Part shown: positions 44,897-57,250 of the stretch, piece by piece
Numbering within the stretch: the stretch's first letter is position 1
Layout of the letters: every line of letters begins with the position of its first letter
Origin: Mesoplasma coleopterae
GTDB lineage: Bacteria > Bacillota_I > Bacilli_A > Mycoplasmatales > Mycoplasmataceae
NCBI RefSeq assembly: GCF_002804245.1
Contig: NZ_CP024968.1
Span: 496,001-560,000 of the forward strand
Length of the DNA: 64,000 nucleotides
Direction of reading: 5' to 3'
The notes under the pieces: model-generated
Database searches by the model: none
What the model was told of the DNA's origin: nothing
Seen by the model: the letters and a program-made list of their open reading frames with translations, nothing else
Translations under genes and position numbers: made by a program

Positions 44897-45109
44897 TTAA
44901 AATATTCTTGTTTTATAATTACTTTTTTTAATTTTTCTTCTTGTATCTGAAGTTAATGATCCTTTGTGGTAGTTAACTAAGTTTACATCTTCTCTAATAG
45001 CTGTTTTAGAATTATTTTTTGATTCTTCATAATAATCTAATCATGTCGATAGGTTAAATATTAATTTTATGTTATTTAGTTTATGTAACATGATAATGTT
45101 TTTGAACAT
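44897..45109 (-). CDS. Small hypothetical protein downstream of the XRE regulator
   Basis: 70 residues (MFKNIIMLHKLNNIKL ... SNYKTRIF), basic, with one TGA Trp. Starts 4 bases after the stop of the XRE gene but has no clear ribosome site. A broken counterpart lies at the same place after the other XRE gene (about 47941-48089; shared bases around ATGATTAGATTATTA). Could be a real small gene or a relic. Confidence 0.4.
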
Positions 45110-45113
45110 TAAC

Positions 45114-45341
45114 TTAAAGAGTTAATAAATCTTGAGGTTCTACTTCAAGACCCTCAATAAGTCTTTGAAAAACTTTAATTGTTATATTTCTTCTTCCTCT
45201 TTCAAAATCAGAAATATAGTTTTTTGAAATACCAGATCTAAAGCCTAATTCTTCTTGGGTTAAACCCTTATGAGATCTAATTTTTTTTAAATTTGCAGCT
45301 ACTATAAAAAGTAGTGCATCTTCTTCATTATACTTTTTCAT
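45114..45341 (-). CDS. XRE-family helix-turn-helix regulator, copy 1
   Basis: 75 residues, a single Cro/C1 HTH: IRSHKGLTQEELGFRSGISK, then NYISDFERGRRNITI and LEVEPQDLL. It is nearly identical to the regulator at 48090-48317. In both places it follows an HU-tailed membrane gene; here that gene is only a relic. Likely represses or activates the adjacent surface operon (inference). Confidence 0.93.
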   Translation of the reverse strand: MKKYNEEDALLFIVAANLKKIRSHKGLTQEELGFRSGISKNYISDFERGRRNITIKVFQRLIEGLEVEPQDLLTL

Positions 45342-45344
45342 TTT

Positions 45345-45480
45345 TAAACTCTCCTTTAAGCCTTTTAATAATTTATTTTTAATTGCTTTCCATTAATTAA
45401 ATAAACTATCCATAATTATTTTAATTTTTGTCAAATTACTATAATTATTTATGAAGATTCAATTAAACTAAAACTTTTAT
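45345..45480 (-). pseudogene. Remnant of a membrane-HU gene
   Basis: The bases up to about 45480 match parts of the intact gene at 48320-48570: the CTCCTTTAA(G/A)CCTTTTAAT end and the stretch CCATTAATT...AATTATTTTAATTTT...TTTATGAA. Most of the coding region, including the membrane part, is deleted. It sits exactly between the lipoprotein and XRE copies, as in the intact locus. Confidence 0.65.
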
Positions 45481-45498
45481 AGTAACTTTTATTTTTTA

Positions 45499-47490
45499 TT
45501 AGATTTTTTCAATAAAAGTATATCTACCTAATGTTCTTCAGTCAAATACAAAAGTATTATTTCCAAATTTAATATCAATTAAGTTTGATGAAATTCCAAA
45601 TTGAAGGGTTGCGTTATCTGAAGCAGTCATTGTTAAACCTTTCATTATTCTTGAACCATCATTTGCACTATAGTTTTCATCAGCAATGCTAGCTTGTCTT
45701 CTTGCATTCGGACGACTACCTGCATCTGAATATGTAAAGTTCATATATGTAATACCTGACATTTTTCCAATTAAGTTTTGTTCTTTAATTTGTTGAGCTT
45801 CAACTCCAGTATTTAAACTTAGTGCATTTGCAAAATTATTTGCGTTAATTGTTCCATTCATTGCGCCAGTTTCTTTTAAATAATCTCAAATATTAAAGTC
45901 TGTGCCATCTTGTTTTTTAACACCTGTTTCACCTGACATTTTAAATTTATTGTTTAATTGTGCATCAGATGCATTTGGTGATGCTCAAATATCACTTTCA
46001 GAAATTCCATAGAAATTATGGAATGTATTTAACATTTGTTCAATTCCTTTGTAGTAAGAACTAAAAATTTTTGATTGAGCTGAATCTGTTGTTTCAGATA
46101 CAGCTGTTGCACTGTTGTCAATTGCAATAGAATATGTGAAACCAACATCACTTAATCTTTGTGTATACCCATTTGGTAAAGAAATAGTTAATCCTTTAAT
46201 AGTCATTGTTTCACTTGAAACTGACATAGCTAATAAATTATCTGTATTTTCATTTTTTTCAACATTAGTTGATTTTTCTGTTCTTTTTGTATATTCACTT
46301 ACGATTTTTGTATTATATGCACTTAATGAATTTTTTCATTGTCCATCAACTGCAGCATATAAAGTTTCATCTCCGTTTACTCTATTACCTTCCAATTGAA
46401 TATTTCCAGTAGTTTTAACTTTTCCAAAGAAAGTATTTCATGCTTCTCAATTGTTATGATCATAATTAAGACTAATTTTTCCTATGTTATTAAAATGGTT
46501 TGTTTGTTCTTGTCTTATAATATCATTTTCATTGTAGTATTTAACATCAATAGCATTTACAACAGGTGTGCTGTTTGTGAAGTACTTAGTTTTTATAATA
46601 GAAGTCATAGATTTAGCAAGTTTTTCATTGTATTTAGTAATTGCTGATTTATATGCATCTGTATTAGCAGTTAATAAATCTTGTGTTGTTAAACTTGGTT
46701 CTAACGCTCTTAATGTTTCAAAGTCAACATAAACATTTGCATTTGCTTCTTTCAACATATCACCAGCTAATTCATTACTAATTTTGTTAATTGAAGCAAT
46801 AATTTCACTATCATCTGAAATAGTAATAACAATTGTTCCTTTTACATTTTTTGTAACTGTTGCCTGTTCTGCATCTTTATATCTATAAGTTGAAGAGAAA
46901 TTTAAATTTATACTTGAGATAAATCCTTCTTCATTACCAGTAGCTCCATAAGTCATTTCTGCATTTTCATAATCAAATTTAAGATCATCAATTCATTTTG
47001 AACCAAAACTTCCAATTAAAACACTATAAGTTGAAGTACTAATTGCATTTCTTAAATCTGCCATTGCTTTAGCTGGACTTAATAGTGATTCAACATTTGA
47101 TGTTAAATCTTTTTGTTGTTTATCTGTTAAAACATCATAAAACTTAACTGTTTGCTCATCAGGGGTAGTTTCACCACCACCTGTACCTGTTGATGCTTGA
47201 TCATAAATTGATTTTAAATTATCTTGTTGGAAAAAAATTAATCCATTTTTTGAAGCCTCTGTATCTAACAATGTTGATCTTGTTGCCATCGGAGATGAAA
47301 CAATTGTTGAGAATTTAGATTGAACTTCACCTTCAAATTGTCTGATTAATTCTCTAATTGCTTCTTTTTCTTTTTCCTTATCCTTATCTTTGTCATCTCC
47401 ATTACCATCTCCATTTGAACATGAAATAACAGCCATTGATGAAGTACCAACCACGGCAAAAGATGATAATATTAATAATAATTTTTTCAT
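45499..47490 (-). CDS. Lipoprotein, paralogue of 51410-53464
   Basis: 663 residues. Signal [20 protein letters not shown], lipobox VISCS, an acidic/basic Asp-Lys-Glu linker, then a helical region ([20 protein letters not shown]) and mixed body. It is about 80-90% identical by eye to the 51410-53464 protein over its whole length, including GISESDIWASPNA and [19 protein letters not shown]. The larger outlines also match the 55365-57236 lipoprotein. Function unknown; part of the duplicated block. Confidence 0.9.
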
Positions 47491-47517
47491 TTTCTTTTTT
47501 CCTTTTCTTTTTAATTC

Positions 47518-47940
47518 TGTTTTTAAAAAATAAATTTTTAGAAATCAAATTTTCTAAATTTGTATAAAGCAATTGAAAAACTCAATTTGCTTATTCTAAT
47601 TAAAATAACCAAATAATATCAAGGTTTAACATAATTTAACTTAATATTTTTTAAAATAGACTTTTTCATTTTTAAATCTAAATCCATAATTACAGATTTC
47701 TACAAGTTAATATTCATAAAGTGAAACAACAAGATGTTGTTTAGTGATAAGTTACTTTATTTTCTGGATTAAGCTTGTATAAATGGGTTTATTTATCAGT
47801 TAGTCTATAAAATAAGAAAGCATAATAATAAAACTTATTTTCAAATTGAAGACACTGTTAAGATATTCATTAATTTCATTTATCTGAAACTTGAAAGTCT
47901 ATTAATTTTTTATAATTTTTAATCTACTAATTTATAAATG
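47518..47940 (-). pseudogene. Remnant of the ABC permease 3' end
   Basis: 47518-47640 matches 53495-53620 almost base for base (C-terminal helix and tail of the permease). 47720-47930 matches about 54020-54240 in a decayed form (AAACAACA(A/T), AAGTTACTTTATTTTCT, GGATTAAG, TTAATTTCATTT). The middle is deleted and stops are present. It shows the duplication once reached into the permease gene. Confidence 0.75.
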
Positions 47941-48089
47941 CAACTGCGGCATAAAAGATAGTTTTTATATCTTATTAATAATCTAATCATGCAAATTACA
48001 AAATGCTTTAAAATTGCATAAGATTTAAAATTAACTTTACTTTTTTCATTTGACTTATTTAAAACATAGTCAATATTATAACTATTAAC
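47941..48089 (-). other. Decayed DNA after the XRE gene, copy 2
   Basis: No intact gene. Short matches to 44897-45109 (around ATGATTAGATTATTA) suggest a broken version of the 70-residue ORF. Confidence 0.4.
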
Positions 48090-48317
48090 TTAAGGAGTTA
48101 ATAAATCTTGGGGTTCTATTTCAAGACCCTCAATAAGTCTTTGAAAAACCTTAATTGTTATGTTTCTTCTTCCTCTCTCAAAGTCAGAAATATAATTTTT
48201 TGAAATACCAGATCTAAAGCCTAATTCTTCTTGAGTTAAACCCTTACGTGATCTAATCATTTTTAAATTAGTTGCGATAATTAAAATTAAAGCATTTTCT
48301 TCATTATACTTTTTCAT
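48090..48317 (-). CDS. XRE-family helix-turn-helix regulator, copy 2
   Basis: 75 residues: MIRSRKGLTQEELGFRSGIS, NYISDFERGRRNITI, LEIEPQDLL. Its ATG shares one base with the TAA of the HU-tailed membrane gene (TAATG), so translation is coupled. The last gene of the array 48090-60121. Differs from copy 1 at about ten residues, all outside the recognition helix. Confidence 0.94.
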   Translation of the reverse strand: MKKYNEENALILIIATNLKMIRSRKGLTQEELGFRSGISKNYISDFERGRRNITIKVFQRLIEGLEIEPQDLLTP

Positions 48318-49456
48318 TATTTTAGACTCTCCTTTAAACCTTTTAATGATTTAAATTTAATGGTCTTACGTGAAGGAACCATTTTTAATTCACCAGTTTT
48401 TATGTCTTTCATTGTTGTTTCATTAACCAAGATTGTTGAAAACTTAGCAAAATTATTAATTTTAACTTCTGAACCTTCTTCAATTAAATTACTTTCCATT
48501 AATTCAAATAATCTATCAACAATTATTTTAATTTTAACTTTTGTCAATTTACTATCATTGTTTATGAAAATTGAATCAATTAAATCTTTTTTAGTAACTT
48601 TATTTTTTCTTATTAAGGGCTTTTTTTGATTTATTTTACCTGCCTCAACCATATCAATATTTTCTGATTGTTTTTTTTCACTAATTTGAGTTGTACTATC
48701 TTTTTCCGTAATTTCAATTTCACTATTTTCTGAATAATCTTCTGAATTAAGAGTTTGATATTCTTTTTTTCTTAATTCATCACCTATTTTTTTCATAAAT
48801 AAAATTAATTCTTTTTTAGTCATTTCCTCTAAAACTACTTCATCAACATCTATATTTTTTAAAATAGCGTATTTCTTAATTTTATAAGCATTCTTAACAA
48901 GCTCACTTAAATTTTCTTTGATTAAAACTGATCCATCAGTTTTTGCTCTTTGTTGTAGCAAAGTCATATCGCTATCACTTTCATTATTAAATTCTTCAAA
49001 AAATGTTTTGTCTTCTACATAATGAGGGTATAAATCAACATCAGAATTTTCAACTTCTAAAACCATTTCTGCTTCTTCTTTTTGTGCTTTAACTGAGTGA
49101 TGAATTTTTTTAGTGCCTATTGTTTCAACATTTTTATTTTTTGCATTTTTTGTTTTAGATTTAATAATTAGAATAATTCAAGTAAGTACTAAAATAGGTA
49201 AAACGATTAGCAAAATAATATTAGATACATAATCAATTATATTTGGCAAACTTAAGTCTGTTGGGGGGATTATACCAATAGTTTTAAATGCTTCTAAAAT
49301 ATCTCTATTATTGACTATTGCATTTATTATTTTCATTGAAAAGAAAATAACCATTGTTATCAAAATAGCAAAAGTAAAACTTAATTTAATTACGTAACTT
49401 TTTGATTTTTTTAAAAAAATATTTTTTTGCTTTTTATTTTTTTCTTGTTTCTCCAT
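48317..49456 (-). CDS. Membrane-anchored protein with C-terminal HU-like domain
   Basis: 379 residues. Basic N-terminus, TM1 at about 23-47 (FTFAILITMVIFFSMKIINAI), short outside loop, TM2 at about 75-100, then a long cytoplasmic tail. A middle domain at about 183-228 (AYKIKKYAILKNIDVDEVV, MTKKELILFMKKIGDEL) recurs at the end of the 13290-14093 protein. Residues of about 287-379 are HU-like: VTKKDLIDSIFINND, IIVDRLFELMESNLIEEG, VKINNFAKF, ETTMKDIKTGELKMVPS, IKFKSLKGLKESL. The arm keeps the (D/N)xxTGE...VPxRK...FK layout but lacks the Pro of NPxTG. Coupled to the XRE gene. Confidence 0.85.
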
Positions 49457-49474
49457 TAGTATCCTTTCTTAATA

Positions 49475-49507
49475 TAAAACCCTTCTTTTTAATTAAAGAA
49501 GGGTTCA
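49475..49507 (-). terminator. Internal hairpin before the HU-tailed gene
   Basis: Stem AACCCTTCTTT / AAAGAAGGGTT with a 5-base loop, then TTTTATATT on minus, in the 78-base gap between 49535 and 49456. It may separate the array into two transcripts or attenuate the distal genes. Confidence 0.75.
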
Positions 49508-49534
49508 AAGTTATTTTTGATAAACCATTTCTTA

Positions 49535-49771
49535 TTATAAATTTATTCGATTTATAATATCTTCTAAATCATTAATCAATTTATTTAATTGAGAGTTAAT
49601 CATTTCAGCGTCTGATATAGATACTCTAAACTCACCTAATTTAACTAAATTTTTATTAGAACTAATTTCACTAATTAAATTTTTATTTAATTGTTTTTTA
49701 AATTTGATTAGATCTTCTAAATTAGTTTCTATATCTTGGCCGCTAAAAAATTTTTTAATTTGTTCTGTCAT
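49535..49771 (-). CDS. Small soluble helical protein
   Basis: 78 residues (MTEQIKKFFSGQDIETN ... NDLEDIINRINL), helical, no signal and no membrane segment. Family not recognised. 20 bases downstream of a lipoprotein gene within the array. Could be a small cytoplasmic partner. Confidence 0.75.
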   Translation of the reverse strand: MTEQIKKFFSGQDIETNLEDLIKFKKQLNKNLISEISSNKNLVKLGEFRVSISDAEMINSQLNKLINDLEDIINRINL

Positions 49772-49790
49772 AATCTTTTATCTTTCTATT

Positions 49791-51380
49791 TTAATCAACT
49801 ATAGGAATTTCTTGAAGCATAACATTTAATGTTCTATTTGCAGCTTTATAAGTATCTTCTTTATCTTTAGTTAAAAATACAACATAATAGCTAATATTTT
49901 GAGTATTTTCAATTTTTTCCCTAGTCAATGCGTTACTTGAAGCAACAAAATCATTCAATGTTTTTGTTTCTCCTAAAACGCCATTAATACTATCATTTAA
50001 GTTTTCTTGAGTTTTGTCAAAGAATAAAATTTCATCAACTTTAAATAAACTTTCACTTGCATTTGAACCAAAGTTAAATGCAGTTGTATTTGTAAAATGT
50101 TGACCATTAACAAATTTATTTATTTTTTGATCCTTATCATCACCTGTATAAATATTTAAACTTTCTACAAATTGTTTTTGATGAGTTTTATTATCATCTT
50201 GATTTCATTCTTGAGTAATTTGTTGATTTATTAAGTATTCTTTTTGAATCTTATTTATGTTAGTAGTTGAATTGAATTGTATGAATTGTGGTTCAATTAT
50301 TTTTTTATCTTTACTGGTTAAGACATGTCACTTTAAAGGGTCTGACTGTATTTTTAATATTTCAATATCTGTTTTTATTTTATTTTGTTCCTTTTGAATT
50401 ACTTCTTCTGAAAATTCATAACCAGCACTTGCTTTTAAGTTAACACTTACTTGATTTGTTCAAAACTTTGAATCAATATTTGAGTTGTTTTCAATTATAT
50501 CTAAATTGTTAACACTATCAATTGCAATTTGTTCATTTTCTAAAATTTCTTTTTGATTAATTAAAAGCTTATTTTTAAAATCATTATAATCGCTAAATTC
50601 TTGATTTTTAATTCAATTATTGATTTTTTCTGTAGACTGAGTTATAACATTGTCTTCTATAATAACTGAATCTACAATTGTTCCTTCACATGTAAATTTT
50701 TTATCCTCGTCAGTAACATCATCATCAAATTCGTAGTACTCAGAATCATTAGTTTTAATGCCAACTGTTCCACTTACTTTAAATTTTGTAAATTTTGGGA
50801 TTGATGGATCAGTTGGTTGAGTTGATGATAGAATATCAACTGTTGCATCTTTAAATACTACGCCTTCAGCAGGAGTTCCTGGAATGTTTGCATTTGGCAC
50901 AAATGTGCTTTTAACAACAGATTCACTTTTAAAGTGAACTGTATCTAAAAAGTTTTGTAACCCGATTATAGTTACTGCTAATTCAGCTTTGGTTATTTTT
51001 TTCTTAGGTGCTGGCTTATTTCCACCAAAATTATAAATTAAAGTTATTGAACCTGTATATTTATAGTTATTTTTTGAAGTTCCATTACCAATAAATTCAA
51101 TACTTTGTTGTTTGTTGGTGATTGTCCCTTCTTCTATTTTTTCGCTAACTTTTACACTAATTCCGCCAGCTACATCAACCTTTTGATTAACAAGTTCTGT
51201 TTCCAATGCATCATTAGTTCAGGGTTCTTGATCGTTTTGTTTACTATGTAATATTGCAGTCAAAAATCTTTCAATTGAATCAATATTTTGTTTTTCTGTT
51301 TTAGTAGAACACGATACAACAATTGTGGATGCTGAACTTGTAACTACTAAACTTGATAGCGCTAATAATAATTTTTTCAT
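49791..51380 (-). CDS. Lipoprotein of the ABC/HU array
   Basis: 529 residues. Signal MKKLLLALSSLVVTSSAST with lipobox VVSC. Strand-rich modules follow (SVKVSEKIEEGTITNKQQS, FTKFKVSGTVGIKTNDS), then a helical half with FTNTTAFNFGSNASESLFKV, and ends LNVMLQEIPIVD. No enzymatic motif. It has no copy in the collapsed duplicate. 30 bases after the 53464 gene's end. Confidence 0.87.
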
Positions 51381-51409
51381 TTTCAGCTTCTCCTCTTAGT
51401 TTTTATTTG

Positions 51410-53464
51410 TTAAATTCTTTCAATAAATGTATATGTACCTCATGCAACAATATCAAATCTTTTACCTTTTCCAAAAGAAACATCGAATAAGTCTGTTGAA
51501 ATTCCAAAATTTAAACATGAATTATTACTTGTAGACATTGTTAAACCTTTCATCAACACTGTACCGTTATTTCCTGTGTAAGATGTATCTGCAATTGATG
51601 CTCTTCTTACATTTCTAAAGTTGTTTGTTTGAGAAGTTTTAGGTAAATCTGAGTAAGTAAAGTTAAAGTAAGTTATACCATTTGCTTTAGCAATCAAGTT
51701 TTGTTCTTTAATTTGTTGAACTTCAGGTGTTCCATCAACACTTGTATTTAAACTTAAAGCATCTGCAAAATTAGTTGGATTAATTATTTGTCCATTCATT
51801 GCTCCAGTTTCTTTTCAATAATCTCAAATATTGAAATCTGTGCCATCTTGTTTTTTAACACCTGTTTCACCTGACATTTTAAATTTATTTTTTTTCTGTT
51901 GTAATGTAGCATTTGGTGATGTTCAAATATCACTTTCAGAAATTCCATAGAAATTATGGAATGTATTTAACATTTGTTCAATTCCTCTGTAGTATGCACT
52001 AAATATTTTTGATGTTTCAGCTGAAGTTGTTTCAGAAACTGATGTTGCCTTATTATCAATTGCAATAGAATATGTGAAACCAACATCACTTAATCTTTGT
52101 GTATACCCATTTTGTAAAGAAATAGTTAAACCCTTGTTTGTAATTGTTTCACTTGAAATTGACATCGCTAATAAGTCAGAAGTTCTTTCATTTTCATTAA
52201 TGTTTGAATTTTCAGTTCTTCTTTCATACTCACTTGTTAATTTTTTATTGTAATTTTCTAAAACTTCTTTTCATTGACTTTCAAGTGAGTTGTATAAAAC
52301 TTCATCACCATTTACTCTATTGCCTTCTAGTTGCAATGCGTCAGTTGTTTTAACTTTACCAAAGAATGTATTTCATTCAGATCATGAAACTCCTTCATGT
52401 TCTGTACCATCATCAAATTCAACACTTATTTTCCCTGTGTTGTTAAAGTGATTTGTTAGTTCTTGTCTTATAATGTCATTTTCATTATAGTACCCAACTT
52501 GAATTGCGTTGACAACAGGTGAGTTAGGATTTGTAAAGTATTTATCTTTAACTATTTTTGTTAATGATTTAGCAAATTTTTCATTGTATTTAGTAATTGC
52601 TGATTTATATGCATCTGTATTAGCAGTTAATAAATCTTGTGTTGTTAAACTTGGTTCTAACGCTCTTAATGTTTCAAAGTCAACATAAACATTTGCATTT
52701 GCTTCTTTCAACATATCGCCAGCTAATTCATTACTAATTTTGTTAATTGAAGCAATGATTTCACTATTATCTGAAACAGTAATAACAATTGTCCCTTTTA
52801 CAGCTTTTGTAACTGTAGCTTGCTCTGCATCTTTATATCTATAAGTTGAAGAGAAATTTAAATTAATACTTGAAATAAATCCTTCTCCAGTGTTACCTGT
52901 AGCACCATAAGTCATTTCAGCATTTTCATAATCAAATTTTAGATCATCAATTCATTTTGAACCAAAACTTCCAATTAAAACACTATAAGTTGAAGTACTA
53001 ATTGCATTTCTTAAATCTGCCATTGCTTTAGATGGACTTAATAGTGATTCAACATTTGATGTTAAATCTTTTTGTTGTTTATCTGTTAAAACATCATAAA
53101 ATTTAACTGCTTGCTCATCTGCAAATGCCGAAATTTCAGGGGTAGTTTCACCACCACCTGCACCAGTTGATGCTTGATCATAAATTGATTTTAAATTATC
53201 TTGTTGGAAAAAAATTAATCCATTTTTTGAAGCCTCTGTATCTAACAATGTTGATCTTGTTGTCATTGGTGTTGAAACAATTGTTGAGAATTTTGATTGA
53301 ACTTCAGATTCAAATTGTCTGATTAATTGTCTGATTGCTTCTTTTTCTTTTTCTTTTTCTTTGTCATCTCCACCATTATCATCTCCATTTGAACATGAAA
53401 TAACAGCCATTGATGATGAACCAACTACAGCAAATGATGACAATATTAATAATAATTTTTTCAT
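51410..53464 (-). CDS. Lipoprotein of the ABC/HU array, paralogue of 45499-47490
   Basis: 684 residues. Signal with lipobox VISCS; Asp/Lys/Glu linker; body with [38 protein letters not shown] and [19 protein letters not shown]; ends [12 protein letters not shown]. Nearly identical to the 45499-47490 protein in long stretches, including the same signal and C-terminal third; indels and the C-terminal region differ. A shared fold with the 55365-57236 lipoprotein is likely (similar FFxQ(S/D)NL phrase and WFxxL segments). Confidence 0.9.
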
Positions 53465-53514
53465 TTTTGTGTTTTTTCCTTTTCTTTTTAATTCTGTTTT
53501 TAAAAAATAATTTT

Positions 53515-55329
53515 TTAGAAATCAAATTTTCTAAATTTATATAAAGCAATTGAAAAACTCAATATACTTATTCCAAATAAAATAACCAAATAATATCAAG
53601 GTTTAACATAATTTGATGTTGTATTTCCTTCAATCATATTAGTAGAAGTAAGTTTTATTTCGTATTCAGGATATCCTAAAAATAAATTCTTTTGATCTTC
53701 TAAATAAATCTTTGAGAAAGAATTAGGAGAAAATCAAATATCATTATTGTAGAATCCTAAGTTTTTGGTATAAACCATTCACAACCCACTATACAAGTTG
53801 AAATAGGATAGGCCACGCATCATGCTTCTGCCTTTGATGTAACTATTTCAGTCTCCTGAAGTTTTAGATACCGCATTTGAAGACATAATTATGTAATTAC
53901 TTGAATATTTAATAAAATATTCTTCAATTACTCTAGCTGAGTACATTAAATTAAAGTTTAATTGTTTGTTGACTAGATCATTTGAATTTGTAAATCTAAA
54001 TCCGTCATTTCGGATTCCTGCAACTGAATATTCATAGAATGAAACAACATCTTGTTTTTTCAATGCATAAGTTACTTTATTTTCTTCTATTTCTTCCTCA
54101 GTTGGATTAAGTTTCTCTAAATAACTTTTTTCTATTCCTGAGTCTAAAAATAAGAAATCATAAAATAAATCATATTTTTCAAATTGAAGAGCATTGTTAA
54201 AGTATTTATTAATTTCATTTGTGAAACTTCTAAATTCTACTAGAATATTTTTTGTATTTTGATCTACAGTTTTATTAATTAGTTCATCTAATTCTTCGTT
54301 TGTTATAAAAGCATCTTTTAAAGTTATTTGAATATTAAATTTATCATTAATTTTTCAAGTATCAGGAACAGATGTATCTCTAAGGGGTTTTGAGAATAAA
54401 TCTAAATTCGTTTCTGTTATAACAATTGGATTAGGATTTATAAGTCCTAAATCTTTTCACATTTGCATTCTATAATTTATATTTGTTGTGTTATGAAATT
54501 GATCTGTAACCATTTCTTTTGAGAGGAAATAATTGTAAACATATTTAGATAAATGGGGATATTTAATATTTCCTTGATTCACATGATCATATAAGCTGTA
54601 AGCATCATATATATCATTTAATTGAAAAATGTCGCCGTTTGTAAATTGTACATAATAACTTTTTTCATTTGCTTTTACAAAAGACATGGGGATATTTGCT
54701 ATAAATGATAATGCTAGTAACAATGTACAAATAATTGTAGTAGTTTGTAACGTAAATATAAAAATTAAAAATGTAATAAAGTTAACTAAAAAGAATGTAG
54801 CAAGTAAAGAATATATAACATACATTGACGTCATTCTAAGTATGAATACATCATAATGAAACAATGTAAATGTTGCGTAAAATATATTTATAACAACAAA
54901 GCTCATTAAAATATTTACAGCACAAATTAAAATAATTAATAAATATTGAGCTATAAAGAACTTTGTTCTGCTTACTTGATTAGTTAAAACAATATATGTT
55001 GTTTTATCTTCAAAATTCTTACTAAAGAAAAATTGAATCATTCTTAAAATAAATACAAACATTAAACAACAAACAAAAAATAATATATAAAAGTTAAATA
55101 TTACAACTTGTGAACTTCCTGATTTTACAAAAGCTAATACAATTCCAATTAAAATTGAAATAACAATAGTTGCTAAGTTTAAAATATAAAATAATTTTTC
55201 TTTCAGCAAACTTTTGAAACTAAATTTCATTAATTTAATGAAAGGGATTCTCCTATATTTGATAAGTTTTTCTTTTATAAAATTTTGTAAAGGATTTGTC
55301 TTCTTTTTTTCATAATTTTCTTCTACCAT
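53515..55329 (-). CDS. ABC-type permease of the ABC/HU array
   Basis: 604 residues. The ATG at 55329 follows AAGGAGGTG. Basic N-terminus, six helices in the first 230 residues ([56 protein letters not shown]), then a large outside domain of about 330 residues and one last helix ([20 protein letters not shown]). Six helices plus a big outer domain fit an ABC-2 permease variant. The likely ATPase partner is the 57251-60121 protein two genes upstream. A relic of its 3' end lies at 47518-47940. Confidence 0.85.
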
Positions 55330-55364
55330 AGTACCTTCACCTCCTTTCAATGTAGCTCACTAAA

Positions 55365-57236
55365 TTAATTTGAATCAATTAGTGTTCTTTCAAACCAATA
55401 AAATTTTTCTGATTTAATTACAAAACTTAAATTTAAAAACGATAAATTAAAATCGACTGAAAGGTTACTTGAATCTTCTTTAAATTTTTTGAAAATAAGT
55501 TTATTATTAGTCATTTCAATTATTGGAATATTTTGCAATTCTTCACTATTGTTAAATTGAAAATGAAATGATGAAGTATTTGTTTTATTTAAAAAACTTT
55601 GACGTTCTGATTCTGCTGAATAAGTTAAACTCTTATTGTTAAGCAAACTTAGCTGAGCATTAATATCAGAAATACTCTTGTCATTAGTTTTTACTGCTCT
55701 AGAGTACAAAATATTTGCGTTTTTTAAATTAATTAATTCTTGATTGTCTGATAAAGACGTTCATGTTGTTTTGCTTGTTCCATAAGTTTCTTGAAAAACT
55801 TGCAGAGCACTCATTGTGTTTTGATAAATTGCTTTAAAAATTGGATCTTGACCTGCTGAAATTATTTTTGTTTCAACTATTTCGTTTTCATTATTTAAAT
55901 AACTATCATTAAGATTATTAGCTGATATTCCTACGTAATATGAAATCGGATTAATTGGATGATAATAATTAAATTCATCAAAATATAAACAAAAGTTGTT
56001 TAAAGTTATTTCTCCGTAGTTAACTATGGAATCAGAATTAATACCAAGTTCTTTATTAAATTTAGTTTGAAAATCACTTACTCATGTTTTGTATTCTTTA
56101 TTTAAGTGAGCATAAATATCTTGATTCCCTTTTACAAATTTATTTTCTAAAACAATTTGGTCATCTGTTATTAGTTCACTGAAAACTGTTTTAAATAAGT
56201 TTATATTATTTGTATTTGTTGTCGAAACTGTATCATCAAGTATTAATTGCTTAGAACCATATTTATTTTCACGTGGATTAAAATTATTAATTCTGTTAAT
56301 AGATTTAAAATTTTTGAATCTATTTTCGTCTTTAAAAGTAAAATTATAGCTTTGAGTTGGATTAGATGAATTAGTATTATGTTTAGAAATATAATTTAAT
56401 AAACTTTTTTCAAATTTATCAAATTTAAAAAGATTTTCAAAATCACTATTCGATAAATTAAACAATCTTGCATAATCATTTATTCTAAGGTCATACGCAT
56501 CAAATCACGTTCACTCAAATTTGTCTTTAATAAGATTTTCTCTTAGCTCACTAGTTGAAAATTTTAAATTTTCAATTATGTCATCTTGATTACAAATTGT
56601 AATGACTATATCTTCTTGATATTTATTTTTAATTACATTGCTATTGATGTCAGTATATTGGTAAGTAAAAACTAAATCTAAATTAACATTTGCTATATAA
56701 TTTTTATTTTCGTTATCAAAACTTAGATACCCAAAATCTATATTGCTAAAATCATAAGATAATCCTTCAAATCATTTTTGATTTTCATTTTTAAATTCTA
56801 GAATACTTGAGTAAAAATTTAATTCAGGTTTCATTGAATTTAAAATTGTTTCTTCTATTTTGCTGTTTTTTGTGATTTTGTTTAAATCATTAGTCAGAGC
56901 ATCTTTTTCTCTTTGAGATAAAAGATCATAATTTGAGGTTACATTTTGATTTTGTTTACGCAAATTTATTTCTTGTAAATTAGACTGAGTAAAAAAGTCA
57001 AAATTTTCATGTTGTTGCATTGCTTGATCAATATAAATTAGTTCATTTTGCTTTTCAGCTAACGCATTATGAAATTTTGTTTCAACTTCTTTCTCGAAAG
57101 ATTCACCAAGAACATAGTAGTTATATATTGGTTTATATTCTTGTTTATCATCTTTTGGCTTTTGCCCACAAGCAGTAGTTACTAAACCAAAACCTATAAC
57201 AAATGTAGAAGCAATTGGTAATATTTTTTTTAACAT
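55365..57236 (-). CDS. Lipoprotein between the ABC ATPase and permease genes
   Basis: 623 residues. Signal MLKKILPIASTFVIGFGL, lipobox VTTACG. Helical, polar body with FFTQSNLQEINLRKQ and EFVKGNQDIYAHLNK-like stretches. Located 14 bases after the ATPase-coiled-coil gene and 35 bases before the permease, so it is probably a working subunit of the transporter rather than a free lipoprotein. Paralogous in outline to 51410-53464. Confidence 0.87.
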
Positions 57237-57250
57237 TTTATTGGGGGGAT

